A stretch of 38,544 bases of DNA from Bacillota bacterium (GCA_017577895.1 PKQY01000017.1:1-38544), one strand, 5' to 3'. Positions 17,846 through 25,391 are shown, numbered from the stretch's first letter. Notes: generated by a model from the sequence alone, not told the origin. Translations and numbers: made by a program.

Positions 17846-18130
17846 TTACGCCTGCTCGGTAAACGTCAAGGAGGCAATGCGCTCCCCTTCGACAAAAATT
17901 TCTTCGTGGTTGATTTGCCGGATCATCAGACCTTGGCCGGTGATCTGCAACTGCCCGGCCACCGTCCGCAGCCGCAGCCGTTGGCTGGAAAATTCCAAAA
18001 TGCCTTGATGGTTCTCCACATACACTTGATACGTGCCGATGACGGTCACCCGCGGTATGTTGAGGATGGTGTTGAGGGGAACGTCCAAAGAAGAACCCAA
18101 CCGCTTTTTCCACGCCGCCCAGCGGTTCAT
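17846..18130 (-). CDS. yqfC: Sporulation protein YqfC (YabP/YqfC family)
   Basis: 94 residues, the usual length. The family pattern is clear: LDVPLNTILNIPRVTVIG, then ENHQGILEFSSQRLRLRT and a final GEERI-like GERIASLTF. Start ATG 18130 follows GGGGAGGAGG; the longer open frame runs through the upstream terminator. First gene after the sigma-E-type promoter, paired with yqfD, 16 nt away. Confidence 0.92.
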   Translation of the reverse strand: MNRWAAWKKRLGSSLDVPLNTILNIPRVTVIGTYQVYVENHQGILEFSSQRLRLRTVAGQLQITGQGLMIRQINHEEIFVEGERIASLTFTEQA

Positions 18131-18158
18131 GACATGCCTCCTCCCCGCATATTTCACG

Positions 18159-18185
18159 CATATGCGTCCGGGGAAGGGTTTATGA
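18159..18185 (-). promoter_or_regulatory. Sigma-E-type promoter of yqfCD
   Basis: Minus strand: -35-like TCATAAA (18179-18185), 14-nt spacer, -10-like CATATG (18159-18164, extended GCATATGCG). Spacing fits sigma-E promoters and yqfC/yqfD are sigma-E genes in B. subtilis; base match is partial. The -35 starts at the last U of the yqeY terminator. Confidence 0.5.
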
Positions 18186-18226
18186 AAAGAAAACACCCCA
18201 TCCCTCGCGGCGAGGGAATGGGGTGT
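18184..18226 (-). terminator. Rho-independent terminator after yqeY
   Basis: Minus-strand stem of about 15 bp (arms within 18213-18226 and 18193-18207, one bulged base; ACACCCCAT ... ATGGGGTGT) with a short CG-rich loop, then TTTCTTTTC. It ends the rpsU-yqeY transcript. Confidence 0.9.
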
Positions 18227-18236
18227 ACTGTATCTT

Positions 18237-18683
18237 TCAGGCATCCGCCAGACGTTGTTGCACCATTTGATTCACTTTTTTCCCGTCCGCCCGGCCTTTG
18301 ACTTTGGGCATCAGGACGCTCATCACTTTGCCCAAGTCCCGCTTGGTCGTCGCACCCGTTTCACGGATGACCTCGTCAATCAATGCGGCCAGGGCTTCTT
18401 CATCCAACGGCTCGGGCAAATATTGCCGCAAGATGCGAATTTCTTCCTCCGCTTGACGGCTCAAATCGTCGCGGCCGGCTTTTTCGAACTCCGCCAGCGA
18501 CTCTTGCCGCTGTTTCAACTCGCGGTTGAGCACGTCCAGCACTTCGTCGTCCGTCAGCGGACGGCGTTTTTCGATCTCGACGTTTTTGATGGCCGCCCGA
18601 ACCATGCGGAGCACCGAAAGCCGCAACTTGTCCTGATCTTTCATCGCTTGTTTCAGATCTTCCGTCAAACGTTCCGCTAACAC
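18237..18683 (-). CDS. yqeY: GatB/YqeY domain protein
   Basis: 148 residues, a stand-alone version of the helical tail of GatB/GatE amidotransferase subunits, which binds tRNA there. Function of the free form is not established. Signature parts: RLSVLRMVRAAIKN, EEIRILRQYLPEPLDEE and the C-terminal GKVMSVLMPKVKGRADGK. Starts at GTG 18683 with AGGAGG 7 nt upstream and lies 11 nt after rpsU, a very widely kept pair. Confidence 0.95.
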   Translation of the reverse strand: MLAERLTEDLKQAMKDQDKLRLSVLRMVRAAIKNVEIEKRRPLTDDEVLDVLNRELKQRQESLAEFEKAGRDDLSRQAEEEIRILRQYLPEPLDEEALAALIDEVIRETGATTKRDLGKVMSVLMPKVKGRADGKKVNQMVQQRLADA

Positions 18684-18694
18684 TGTTCGTCCTC

Positions 18695-18868
18695 CTAGCG
18701 CTTCCGTTTCCGTGCCGCTTCCGATTTCTTTTTGCGCCGGACACTCGGCTTTTCGTAGTGTTCCCGTTTTCTGACCTCGGCCAGCACACCGGCGCGGGCA
18801 ACCGTTTTTTTGAACCGACGAAGCGCACTATCGATGGACTCGTTTTTGCGCACCTTGATTTCGGCCAC
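18695..18868 (-). CDS. rpsU: 30S ribosomal protein S21
   Basis: 57 residues, exactly the usual Bacilli length. Diagnostic sequence VRKNESIDSALRRFKK and the basic tail SVRRKKKSEAARKRKR. Start GTG 18868 with several GGAGGG-type sites directly upstream; an adjacent in-frame GTG at 18871 cannot be excluded. Own sigma-A promoter about 120 nt upstream. Confidence 0.97.
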   Translation of the reverse strand: MAEIKVRKNESIDSALRRFKKTVARAGVLAEVRKREHYEKPSVRRKKKSEAARKRKR

Positions 18869-18913
18869 CACCCATCCCTCCCTCCGCTCCAACCGCGTGA
18901 CTTTTGCGGCCGT

Positions 18914-18940
18914 CCTGTCGAAGGGAGACCTGTCGAAGGG
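18914..18940 (-). repeat. 12-nt direct repeat in the rpsU leader
   Basis: CCTGTCGAAGGG (plus-strand sense) occurs at 18914-18925 and again at 18929-18940, a 15-nt period, inside the untranslated leader of rpsU. A local tandem duplication or a binding element; nothing decides between them. Confidence 0.7.
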
Positions 18941-18990
18941 GGCCGACATGAGCCACGTGTCCGGTAAGAGAAAATTCCTAAATCATTGTC

Positions 18991-19019
18991 ATTATAGTAC
19001 AGGTCAAGAAACGGATCAA
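18991..19019 (-). promoter_or_regulatory. Sigma-A promoter of rpsU-yqeY
   Basis: Minus strand: TTGATC (19014-19019), exactly 17 nt, perfect TATAAT (18991-18996). Just after the hinT stop, giving a leader of roughly 115 nt. Confidence 0.88.
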
Positions 19020-19043
19020 TTCACCATCCCGAAAGGGACCACA

Positions 19044-19391
19044 TCACTGCCCGAAAGGCGTGCCAAGCCGCTTCCCGCCCAACAAATGGTAATGCAAGTG
19101 GTACACTTCTTGACCGCCATCTTCCTTGCAGTTGTTGATAAGCCGAAACCCGCGTTCGGCAATGCCTGTCTCGCGGGCCACCGCCAATGCCGCGCGATGG
19201 ATGGCGGCGATGACGGGCAAATCTTCGTCCGTCACGTCGGCCATGGTCGGAATGTGTTTGCGGGGGATGATCAGCACGTGCACCGGCGCTTTCGGCGCGA
19301 TGTCGTGAAAGGCGATGACGTCGTCATCTTCATACACCTTTTTGGAAGGGATTTCTCCGGCGACGATTTTGCAGAAAATGCAATCGGCCAA
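19044..19391 (-). CDS. hinT: HIT-family nucleotide hydrolase, HinT type
   Basis: 115 residues. Purine nucleoside phosphoramidase-type HIT protein with the H98-x-H100-x-H102 triad (VYHLHYHLLGG) and CIFCKIVAGEIPSKKVYED at the start. TTG 19391 is preferred: AAAGGAG is 10 nt upstream, whereas GTG 19400 directly abuts that site. The longer frame runs into the divergent gene. Divergently oriented to the cotransporter gene, 79 nt apart. Confidence 0.93.
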   Translation of the reverse strand: MADCIFCKIVAGEIPSKKVYEDDDVIAFHDIAPKAPVHVLIIPRKHIPTMADVTDEDLPVIAAIHRAALAVARETGIAERGFRLINNCKEDGGQEVYHLHYHLLGGKRLGTPFGQ

Positions 19392-19413
19392 TGGTTTCAC
19401 ACTCCTTTCGAAA

Positions 19414-19436
19414 TTGGAAAAAACATGTTTGTCCAA
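19414..19436. promoter_or_regulatory. Palindrome between hinT and the Na/Pi cotransporter gene
   Basis: A perfect 10-nt palindrome AAACATGTTT (19421-19430) is flanked by TTGGA on the left and TCCAA on the right, spaced 2 and 1 nt. It lies in the middle of the only divergent intergenic region, where an operator would be expected. No regulator is known; clear sigma-A boxes were not found beside it. Confidence 0.4.
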
Positions 19437-19470
19437 CGGCCGCCGTATATTGAATCGGGGAGGGATTGCG

Positions 19471-20400
19471 GTGCGTGAATTTCTCATCCCGCTGGCCGGC
19501 GGCCTCGGCGTCTTTTTGTTTGGCTTGGCCCTCATGCGCCACGGTTTAGAAACGTTGGCACTCCCCTACATCCAAAAGCTGTTGGCCCGGTTGACCGTCA
19601 CCCCTTGGCGGGGATTTTTGACCGGAACGTTGGCCGCCGCCGTCCTTCACAGCAGCAGCGCGGTCACCATGTTGGCCGTCGGTTTTGTCGGCGCCGGCGT
19701 GCTCCCGTTTGCCCAGACCATCGGCTTGATTTTGGGCGCCAACGTCGGAACCACCATCACCCTGGAAATGTTGACGTTGCCCATCGACGCCATGGTCTTG
19801 CCGGGACTCGTCATCGGCATCGGCCTGCTCTTCTTCCCGGCTCAAAAAGTGCGTCCAGTCGGGGCCATTGCCGCCGGGATCAGTCTGTTGTTCATCGGCT
19901 TGGCCATGATGCGCCTCATCGCCGAACCGCTGACCCAACACCTGTGGTTTGGCCACGGCTTGTCCTGGGCGTCCCGGCATTTGACATTCAGCTTTCTGTT
20001 CGGCCTCCTCATCACGGCGGTCTTTCAAAGCAGCACCGCCGCCATCGCCTTGTTGATGGGGCTCATGTCAGCAGGCGAATTGTCCATGGCCGCCGGCATC
20101 GCGTATGTACTGGGCAGCAACGTGGGCACGTGTGCCACCGCCCTCCTGGCCGCCTTGACCGGCGGCGCCGAGGCGAAAAAAGTGGCGTTGGCCCACTTGC
20201 TCCTCAATCTCGCCGGCGCCGTCATTCTGTTTCCGCTCATTCCGTGGTACGCCGACCACGTAGCGGTCTGGGGCGGCGCGCCGGCGACGCAAATCGCTCA
20301 TGCCCAACTACTCTTCAATTTGTTGTGTTCCTTGGCCGTCCTGCCGTGGGCCCGGCAGTTCGCCGCCTGCGTCCAATGGGTGTATCGTCAACTGTTTTGA
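19471..20400 (+). CDS. yqeW: Na/Pi cotransporter-like membrane protein (YqeW type)
   Basis: The only plus-strand gene; 309 residues, almost entirely hydrophobic with about eight membrane segments. Two inverted Na_Pi_cotrans repeats each carry the QSSS-like signature: LHSSSAVTMLAVGFVGAG in the first and FQSSTAAIALLMGLMSAG in the second, plus GANVGTTIT and GSNVGTCAT. Family members move phosphate with sodium; B. subtilis YqeW lies in the same neighbourhood. It is short and lacks the C-terminal PhoU-like domain of larger relatives. GTG 19471 follows GGGAGG by 7-8 nt; the frame is open upstream through the hinT start but without a start site. Its last 13 nt overlap the end of the convergent Nudix gene. 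Confidence 0.9.
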   Translation: MREFLIPLAGGLGVFLFGLALMRHGLETLALPYIQKLLARLTVTPWRGFLTGTLAAAVLHSSSAVTMLAVGFVGAGVLPFAQTIGLILGANVGTTITLEMLTLPIDAMVLPGLVIGIGLLFFPAQKVRPVGAIAAGISLLFIGLAMMRLIAEPLTQHLWFGHGLSWASRHLTFSFLFGLLITAVFQSSTAAIALLMGLMSAGELSMAAGIAYVLGSNVGTCATALLAALTGGAEAKKVALAHLLLNLAGAVILFPLIPWYADHVAVWGGAPATQIAHAQLLFNLLCSLAVLPWARQFAACVQWVYRQLF

Positions 20401-20816
20401 AGCCCCAATGCCTCCCACGCCTTTTTGATGATCTCCGTGTTGTTTTCGTACCCGTTTTCCCGATGGTATTTCAAAAACGATGCCGGATCGACCCATGCCA
20501 CGCCGTTGATCTCTTCCTTTTGCGGTGACAGTTCATCGGTTAACGCCCGCACGAGAAAATAGTGCACTTCTTTGTCCATCTGGCCGTATTCCGGGTGATA
20601 GTACGTATACGTGACGACCCCCAACGGCTGTTCGACGGTGCCCTTGATGGCCGTCTCTTCCCAGATTTCCCGCAGCGCCGTCTCCTTCAGCGTCTCGCCT
20701 GCTTCCTGCTTCCCTTTGGGCAAGGAGTAGCGGCCGAACCGGTCGGTCAACGCCAACAGCGAAATGGACCCGTTGTCTTTGCGATAGACCACTCCTCCTG
20801 CCGAAATTTCCTTCAA
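20388..20816 (-). CDS. Nudix hydrolase
   Basis: 142 residues. Nudix box between residues 35 and 57: G35, E41, R49-E50, E53-E54 all present; the penultimate Gly is Ala. Family members hydrolyse nucleoside diphosphates linked to another group; with YSLPKGKQEAGET it resembles the dinucleoside polyphosphate / MutT-like NUDIX group, but substrate cannot be read. TTG 20816 is favoured (AAGGAGG 7 nt upstream) over GTG 20822. Last gene of the dnaJ-mtaB-metalloenzyme run; no terminator is visible after it and its end overlaps the convergent yqeW. Confidence 0.9.
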   Translation of the reverse strand: MKEISAGGVVYRKDNGSISLLALTDRFGRYSLPKGKQEAGETLKETALREIWEETAIKGTVEQPLGVVTYTYYHPEYGQMDKEVHYFLVRALTDELSPQKEEINGVAWVDPASFLKYHRENGYENNTEIIKKAWEALGLQNS

Positions 20817-20873
20817 TCGCACACCTCCTTCCGACCGTGCCGCCGGACAGTGGACCATATCACCGTTCACGGT

Positions 20874-21782
20874 TCACTGCAACACGTTCAACATGGCCAT
20901 GATGCTGGGCGCCACGTCGGTCAAATCGCTCACCGGCCGCGGCAGCAGGCGGGCTCCCGGACCGCGGATCCACACCGGCACCGGATTGCGGGTGTGGGTT
21001 TTCACCGACAAATCTTCACAATTGCCGTGGTCGCTGGTGAGCACCAATGTCACGTCCGGCGGCCGCAAATCGTCCAACGTTTGCAAAAAGGCGTCATACT
21101 GCATCAGCACCGTTCGCAACAAGGCGAAATCTTGGGCGTGTCCCGCCACATCGGTCAAAAAAAATTCGTGAAAGACGAAATCGTGCTGTCGGCTGATGGC
21201 CAACAAATGCTCCGCCGCTTCTTGGGGGGTAATGAGCGGCAAGGACGTATCGGGGTGTCGCTGCCGATACCAAAAACGGGTCAAATCGTGATAGACGGCT
21301 TGTCCCGCCAACAAATCGTCCAACGTCCGCAGCGGAAGTCCGGCGGCCCATGCCGCACGGGTGCTGCAGGACACCCAGCCCCGCCGGGTCGTCCGCAACT
21401 GGAAAAATTCCGGCGTAAACGCGTTGGCAAACGCGCACCGCAGGCCTTTTCGGGAAATCCACGAAAACAAATTCCCGGCTTCCAGCATGCGGCGCAGCCG
21501 GGCCAAGGGAAAGCCGCTGATATGCCGCCCCATCGCGCGGGCAGCGTTCTGTCCGGTAAAAATGCTGGTCTGACCGGTGGCGCTCTGCGGCAGCCCGTCC
21601 ACCCCAAGGGTCGCATCGGCGAGAAAAAACGCTTCATCCTGCCGCCAAAAAGGCGGGATACTCTGGCACAATGGGCCGCCGAGCCGCGCCTCGATAAAGG
21701 ACAGGCGCAGTTGCAGAAACGGATTGTCCGCCGTCTCGGGACCGACGCCTAAACCGTCCACGAACAAAAAGATGACTTTCAT
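20874..21782 (-). CDS. Alkaline-phosphatase-superfamily metalloenzyme, function unassigned
   Basis: 302 residues. Superfamily motifs: FLFVDGLGVG (metal Asp9) at 6-14, QSATGQTSIFTGQNAA (nucleophile Ser/Thr region) at 66-81, TDVAGH at 210-215, SDHGNCED at 250-257 and a KTHTRNP His at about 263. This layout is that of cofactor-independent phosphoglycerate mutase / phosphopentomutase relatives, but the protein is far shorter than iPGM (about 510) and phosphopentomutase (about 390), because it lacks most of the inserted domain. Reaction and substrate are unknown. ATG 21782 begins 8 nt after the mtaB stop with no strong binding site, suggesting coupling. Confidence 0.8.
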   Translation of the reverse strand: MKVIFLFVDGLGVGPETADNPFLQLRLSFIEARLGGPLCQSIPPFWRQDEAFFLADATLGVDGLPQSATGQTSIFTGQNAARAMGRHISGFPLARLRRMLEAGNLFSWISRKGLRCAFANAFTPEFFQLRTTRRGWVSCSTRAAWAAGLPLRTLDDLLAGQAVYHDLTRFWYRQRHPDTSLPLITPQEAAEHLLAISRQHDFVFHEFFLTDVAGHAQDFALLRTVLMQYDAFLQTLDDLRPPDVTLVLTSDHGNCEDLSVKTHTRNPVPVWIRGPGARLLPRPVSDLTDVAPSIMAMLNVLQ

Positions 21783-21790
21783 CACCGGCG

Positions 21791-23110
21791 TTACCCGACC
21801 AACCGGACGAAGGTGCCGCGATTGACATCGGCGGCCGGCTCATCCAACCGCACCCGCACCAATTTGCCGAACATGTCCGGCGTACCGTGGAAGGCCACTT
21901 GCAAGTAATTGTCAGTATGCCCGACGATCCATCCCGGTTCCGGTCCGGCTTTCCACGGCTGTTCGGGAATGACCTCCAGCACTTGACCGGTAAACTGGCT
22001 GGCGTATTCGAAACTGAGCCGTTCCGACAGCCGCAACAGGCGCTCCACCCGTTCCCGCTTGACGTCTTCCGGTACTTGATCCGGCATTTTCGCCGCCGGC
22101 GTGCCGGTGCGCTTGGAATAAGGAAAGACGTGGAGGCGGGAAAAGCCGATTTCTTCGATAAAACGGTAGCTGTTCATGAAATGCTCCTCGGTTTCCCCGG
22201 GAAATCCGACGATGACGTCGGTGGTCACCGCCAGTCCCGGCAGCGCTTGACGCACCGCCTCGATTTTTTTCCGGTACTGCTCCACCGTATATTTCCGGCG
22301 CATCCGTCGCAAAATGGTATCGTCTCCGGCCTGTAACGGAATGTGCAAATGCCGGCACAGTTTGTCCGACCGCTGGAACACGTCCAACACTTCATCGGTG
22401 ATTTGGCTGGCTTCAATGGAACTGATGCGGATACGCTGCAGGCCCTCTATGGCCACCAAATCCCGCAACAGTTGGGCAAAACTGTAGTTTTCCAAATCCT
22501 CGCCGTATCCGGCGGTGTGAATGCCCGTGAGCACGATTTCCCGGTATCCGGCAGCCACCAGTTCCCGGGCCTGTTTCAGCACGCTCTCCGGCGCCCGGCT
22601 GCGCAACAGGCCCCGGGCCCACGGAATGATGCAGAACGTGCAAAAATTGTTGCAGCCTTCCTGAATTTTTAAGTTCGCCCGGTGGTGCTCCGTCACCGTC
22701 GGCACGTCGAACTCCTCAAACTGGCGGGCTTTCATGATGTCGGTGACGGCATTGATGGGCTTCCGCTCCTCTTGATAACGCCGGACATAGTCCAGCAGCT
22801 TATCCCGCCCTTGCGTCCCCAGCACAATGTCGACCCCGGGAATGGCCATCACTTCCGCCGGCGACGTCTGGGCGTAACAGCCGGTGACCACGATGACCGC
22901 ATCGGGGTTGCGTCGGATCGCCCGACGAATCATCTGGCGGCTTTTGCGGTCGCCGATGTTGGTCACTGTGCACGTGTTGATGACGTACACGTCGGCCACT
23001 TGATCGAAAGGCACTCGGGTGTATCCGGCCTGCTTGAACAGTTGCCACATGGAGTCGGTCTCGTATTGATTCACTTTGCACCCGAGGGTTTGAAATGCGA
23101 CGGTCGGCAT
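21791..23110 (-). CDS. mtaB: tRNA t6A37 methylthiotransferase MtaB
   Basis: Radical-SAM enzyme converting t6A to ms2t6A at position 37 of ANN-decoding tRNAs. 439 residues: N-terminal MTTase domain with Cys11, Cys47 and Cys78 for the auxiliary cluster; radical-SAM motif C153-x3-C157-x2-C160 (CNNFCTFC); C-terminal TRAM domain. Start ATG 23110 after GGAGGGG. Equivalent to B. subtilis yqeV, 23 nt after dnaJ; prmA and rsmE that lie between dnaJ and yqeV in B. subtilis are missing. Confidence 0.96.
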   Translation of the reverse strand: MPTVAFQTLGCKVNQYETDSMWQLFKQAGYTRVPFDQVADVYVINTCTVTNIGDRKSRQMIRRAIRRNPDAVIVVTGCYAQTSPAEVMAIPGVDIVLGTQGRDKLLDYVRRYQEERKPINAVTDIMKARQFEEFDVPTVTEHHRANLKIQEGCNNFCTFCIIPWARGLLRSRAPESVLKQARELVAAGYREIVLTGIHTAGYGEDLENYSFAQLLRDLVAIEGLQRIRISSIEASQITDEVLDVFQRSDKLCRHLHIPLQAGDDTILRRMRRKYTVEQYRKKIEAVRQALPGLAVTTDVIVGFPGETEEHFMNSYRFIEEIGFSRLHVFPYSKRTGTPAAKMPDQVPEDVKRERVERLLRLSERLSFEYASQFTGQVLEVIPEQPWKAGPEPGWIVGHTDNYLQVAFHGTPDMFGKLVRVRLDEPAADVNRGTFVRLVG

Positions 23111-23133
23111 CGGTCCCCTCCTTTCTCCTGGAT

Positions 23134-24318
23134 TTAAGACTCGCCTCGAAACGCTTTCCGCATCCGGTCAAAAAACCGCGTTTCCTGTCCGTTCATCGCT
23201 TTATCCGCCGATTCAGCTTTATCCCCGCTGCCTTCCATGGCCGCCTCTTCTTCGGCAAACTGGCGCAGCAGTTGCTTTTGCCGTTCCGTCAACCGCTTCG
23301 GCACGACCACCACGACCTTGACGTGCTGGTCTCCGTAGCCGTGGCCCCTCAGCCGCGGTACCCCTTTGCCCCGCAGGCGGAAATACGTCTCGCTTTGGGT
23401 GCCGGGAGGAATTTTCAGCTTCACTTTCCCTGTCAACGTCGGCACCTCAATCTCGTCCCCCAAGGCCGCCTGCACAAAAGTGATGGGTACTTCGCAATAC
23501 AGATCGTACCCGTCGCGTTTGAAAAATGGATGGGGTTTGACCCGCAGCAAAATGTACAAATCGCCGGGTGGGCCGCCGTTGATACCCGATTCGCCTTCCC
23601 CGGCCATGCGGAGCTGCGAACCGTCCTCCACTCCGGCCGGGACGCTGACCTGGATTTTTCGCGTCACGCGAATGCGTCCCGAACCGCGGCAAGAAGGACA
23701 CGGCTGCAAGATCAACACACCCCGACCGTAACACCGGGAACACGTCCGCCGGTTGATAAACCGGCCGAACGGCGTATTTTGCACCGTCTCCTCTTGTCCC
23801 GTCCCCCGGCAGACCGGGCAGGTCTGGGGTTTTGTCCCCGGTTTGGCGCCGCTGCCGTGGCAGGTGTCGCAGCGCTCTTCCCGCGGCACTTCGATGGTTT
23901 TTTCGACGCCAAAAACCGCTTCTTCAAACTCCAGCGTCATGCTCAACTCGATGTCGGCTCCGCGCCGCGGCGCATGGGGATTGCTGCGGCGCCCGCCGAA
24001 AAACATGTCAAAAATATCTTCAAAGCCGCCGAAGCCGCTTCCCGCTTCCCCACTGCCGAAACCGCCGAAGCCTCCGAAACCGCCGAAACCGCCGGCGTTC
24101 GGATCCGCATGGCCAAATTGGTCATAACGGGCCCGTTTTTCGGGGTCGCTCAACACGTCGTACGCTTCTTTCACTTCTTTGAATTTTTCTTCGGCGTCCG
24201 GCGACTTGTTGACATCCGGATGGTATTGACGGGCTAGTTTACGGTACGCTTTCTTTATCTCTTCCGGGGTCGCATTTCGGTCGACCCCCAACACTTCGTA
24301 GTAATCCCGTTTGCTCAT
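23134..24318 (-). CDS. dnaJ: Molecular chaperone DnaJ (Hsp40)
   Basis: Type I J-protein, 394 residues. J domain with H33-P34-D35; Gly/Phe-rich linker about 76-100 with four GGF repeats; zinc domain with all eight Cys (150, 153, 167, 170, 193, 196, 207, 210); C-terminal substrate domains. It stimulates DnaK ATPase and delivers unfolded clients. Start ATG 24318. Odd context: hrcA, grpE and dnaK are not upstream; a DUF1002 gene is, and no CIRCE element (TTAGCACTC inverted repeat) was seen. Confidence 0.97.
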   Translation of the reverse strand: MSKRDYYEVLGVDRNATPEEIKKAYRKLARQYHPDVNKSPDAEEKFKEVKEAYDVLSDPEKRARYDQFGHADPNAGGFGGFGGFGGFGSGEAGSGFGGFEDIFDMFFGGRRSNPHAPRRGADIELSMTLEFEEAVFGVEKTIEVPREERCDTCHGSGAKPGTKPQTCPVCRGTGQEETVQNTPFGRFINRRTCSRCYGRGVLILQPCPSCRGSGRIRVTRKIQVSVPAGVEDGSQLRMAGEGESGINGGPPGDLYILLRVKPHPFFKRDGYDLYCEVPITFVQAALGDEIEVPTLTGKVKLKIPPGTQSETYFRLRGKGVPRLRGHGYGDQHVKVVVVVPKRLTERQKQLLRQFAEEEAAMEGSGDKAESADKAMNGQETRFFDRMRKAFRGES

Positions 24319-24362
24319 TGGACCACCCGATTTCTTTCCCAGCGCATAATGTTTCTGTCTCC

Positions 24363-24377
24363 TAACAGTTCATGTTA
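24363..24377. repeat. Short inverted repeat before dnaJ
   Basis: TAACA-GTTCA-TGTTA in the 70-nt gap between the DUF1002 gene and dnaJ. There is no U-tract, so it is not a normal terminator; readthrough from the upstream gene into dnaJ is possible. No good sigma-A promoter is evident in the gap. Confidence 0.4.
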
Positions 24378-24388
24378 ACAAAACGGTC

Positions 24389-25267
24389 TCATGATGTAAA
24401 TTGAACAATCAAGTTTTGGATGAAGTCTCGGATGGCTTCCAAGAGACGGATCAACCAGTTTTTCACTTCCGGATTTGCATCGAGAAAATGTTCCACTTGT
24501 TTCTGCCACTGTTGCCACTGTTGCTGCAACTTGTTCCAGTCAATGTCCAGCTGCTGCAGTTTTTGCAGAATGGACAACAGGCTGGCGATCTCGGAATCGG
24601 TCAACTGGAGATTCAAATCTCCCGCCACATTGATGATCAAATTCCGCAACTGCTCTTCCGATAGTTTCTGATCCCCCAGTGCCTCCTTCAGGCGGGCCAT
24701 CAACTCGGCGGCCGCCTCTTGGTCACCGAGCCGCTCTCCCAACTGGGCTTGGGCGATCATCTCCTCATTGGCCACTTCCACCCGTTCCTGATCCAGCTTT
24801 CCGTCGGTGGCCGCTTCAAAGGCTTTGATGATCCCAGTCAAACCGGCCGTCCCCGATACGGGAAACGGCGCCGCCACTACGACGTCCGCATCTTCCACAC
24901 CGGCCGTCAACAACGCGTTGACATACATCGACTTGGAAACCCAGGTGATGTTGTGGGTTTCGACGTTCAGTCCCTGTCCTTTTTCCGTCAACGTGATTTT
25001 CGCCGAAGAGATGGCCCGGGAGCCGATGACCGCCGGTGACAACAGATGCCCCAACACCGCCTTTTCCTCTTCGTTGGTCACTTCGAGAATCGTCACGTCG
25101 GCTTCATCGACGCCAAACAAATCCAACATTTCTTGCCGCTGTTCGGCGGTCAAATCTTTGCCCAATGTCACCACTTGTTCGCCCGGCACCGCATCGGCCG
25201 CCACCGGTGCCGCCCCCAACAGGAACAAACAGCACATCAGGGCTGTCCATTTTCCCAATCGTCGCAT
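24389..25267 (-). CDS. DUF1002 family exported protein (YpuA-like)
   Basis: 292 residues. Signal peptide about 1-25 (basic RRLGK, hydrophobic core, VAADA end). The mature N-terminal two thirds match the DUF1002 pattern: GEQVVTLGKDLT, then SSAKITLTEKGQGLNVET and AAPFPVSGTAGLTGI. The C-terminal third is helical, Gln/Trp-rich (LQQQWQQWQKQVEHFL) and ends in an amphipathic helix. B. subtilis YpuA belongs to this family; function is unknown. ATG 25267 with AAGGGGGT 7 nt upstream. Confidence 0.88.
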   Translation of the reverse strand: MRRLGKWTALMCCLFLLGAAPVAADAVPGEQVVTLGKDLTAEQRQEMLDLFGVDEADVTILEVTNEEEKAVLGHLLSPAVIGSRAISSAKITLTEKGQGLNVETHNITWVSKSMYVNALLTAGVEDADVVVAAPFPVSGTAGLTGIIKAFEAATDGKLDQERVEVANEEMIAQAQLGERLGDQEAAAELMARLKEALGDQKLSEEQLRNLIINVAGDLNLQLTDSEIASLLSILQKLQQLDIDWNKLQQQWQQWQKQVEHFLDANPEVKNWLIRLLEAIRDFIQNLIVQFTS

Positions 25268-25304
25268 CGGTCAACCCCCTTGCCAGACTTTCTAATTCTT
25301 TCTA

Positions 25305-25319
25305 ATTATACATTGTATA
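25305..25319 (-). promoter_or_regulatory. TATAAT box and palindrome before the DUF1002 gene
   Basis: A TATAAT on the minus strand (25305-25310) overlaps a perfect 13-nt palindrome TATACAATGTATA (25307-25319). The nearest TTGACT (25340-25345) is 29 nt away, too far for a normal sigma-A pair, so the promoter is uncertain; the palindrome may be an operator. Confidence 0.4.
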
Positions 25320-25350
25320 TTGGTGTTCCGCGGGAGCGAAGTCAATGCGC

Positions 25351-25381
25351 AAAGACAAAGAAAGGGCAGCTTTCGCTGCCC
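25351..25381 (-). terminator. Rho-independent terminator after the argA unit
   Basis: Minus-strand GGGCAGC (25375-25381), GAAA tetraloop, GCTGCCC (25364-25370), then TTTCTTTGTCTTT. It begins 11 nt after the small gene and supports that gene as the operon end. Confidence 0.92.
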
Positions 25382-25391
25382 GGAGGCGAGG

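Noticed and set aside
20562..21752. Plus-strand ORF (396 codons) opposite the Nudix and metalloenzyme genes
   Set aside because: His/Gln/Arg-rich antisense translation without domain motifs, typical of GC-rich shadow frames.
24319..24388. CIRCE element expected before dnaJ
   Set aside because: The only inverted repeat (TAACA/TGTTA) does not match TTAGCACTC-N9-GAGTGCTAA.
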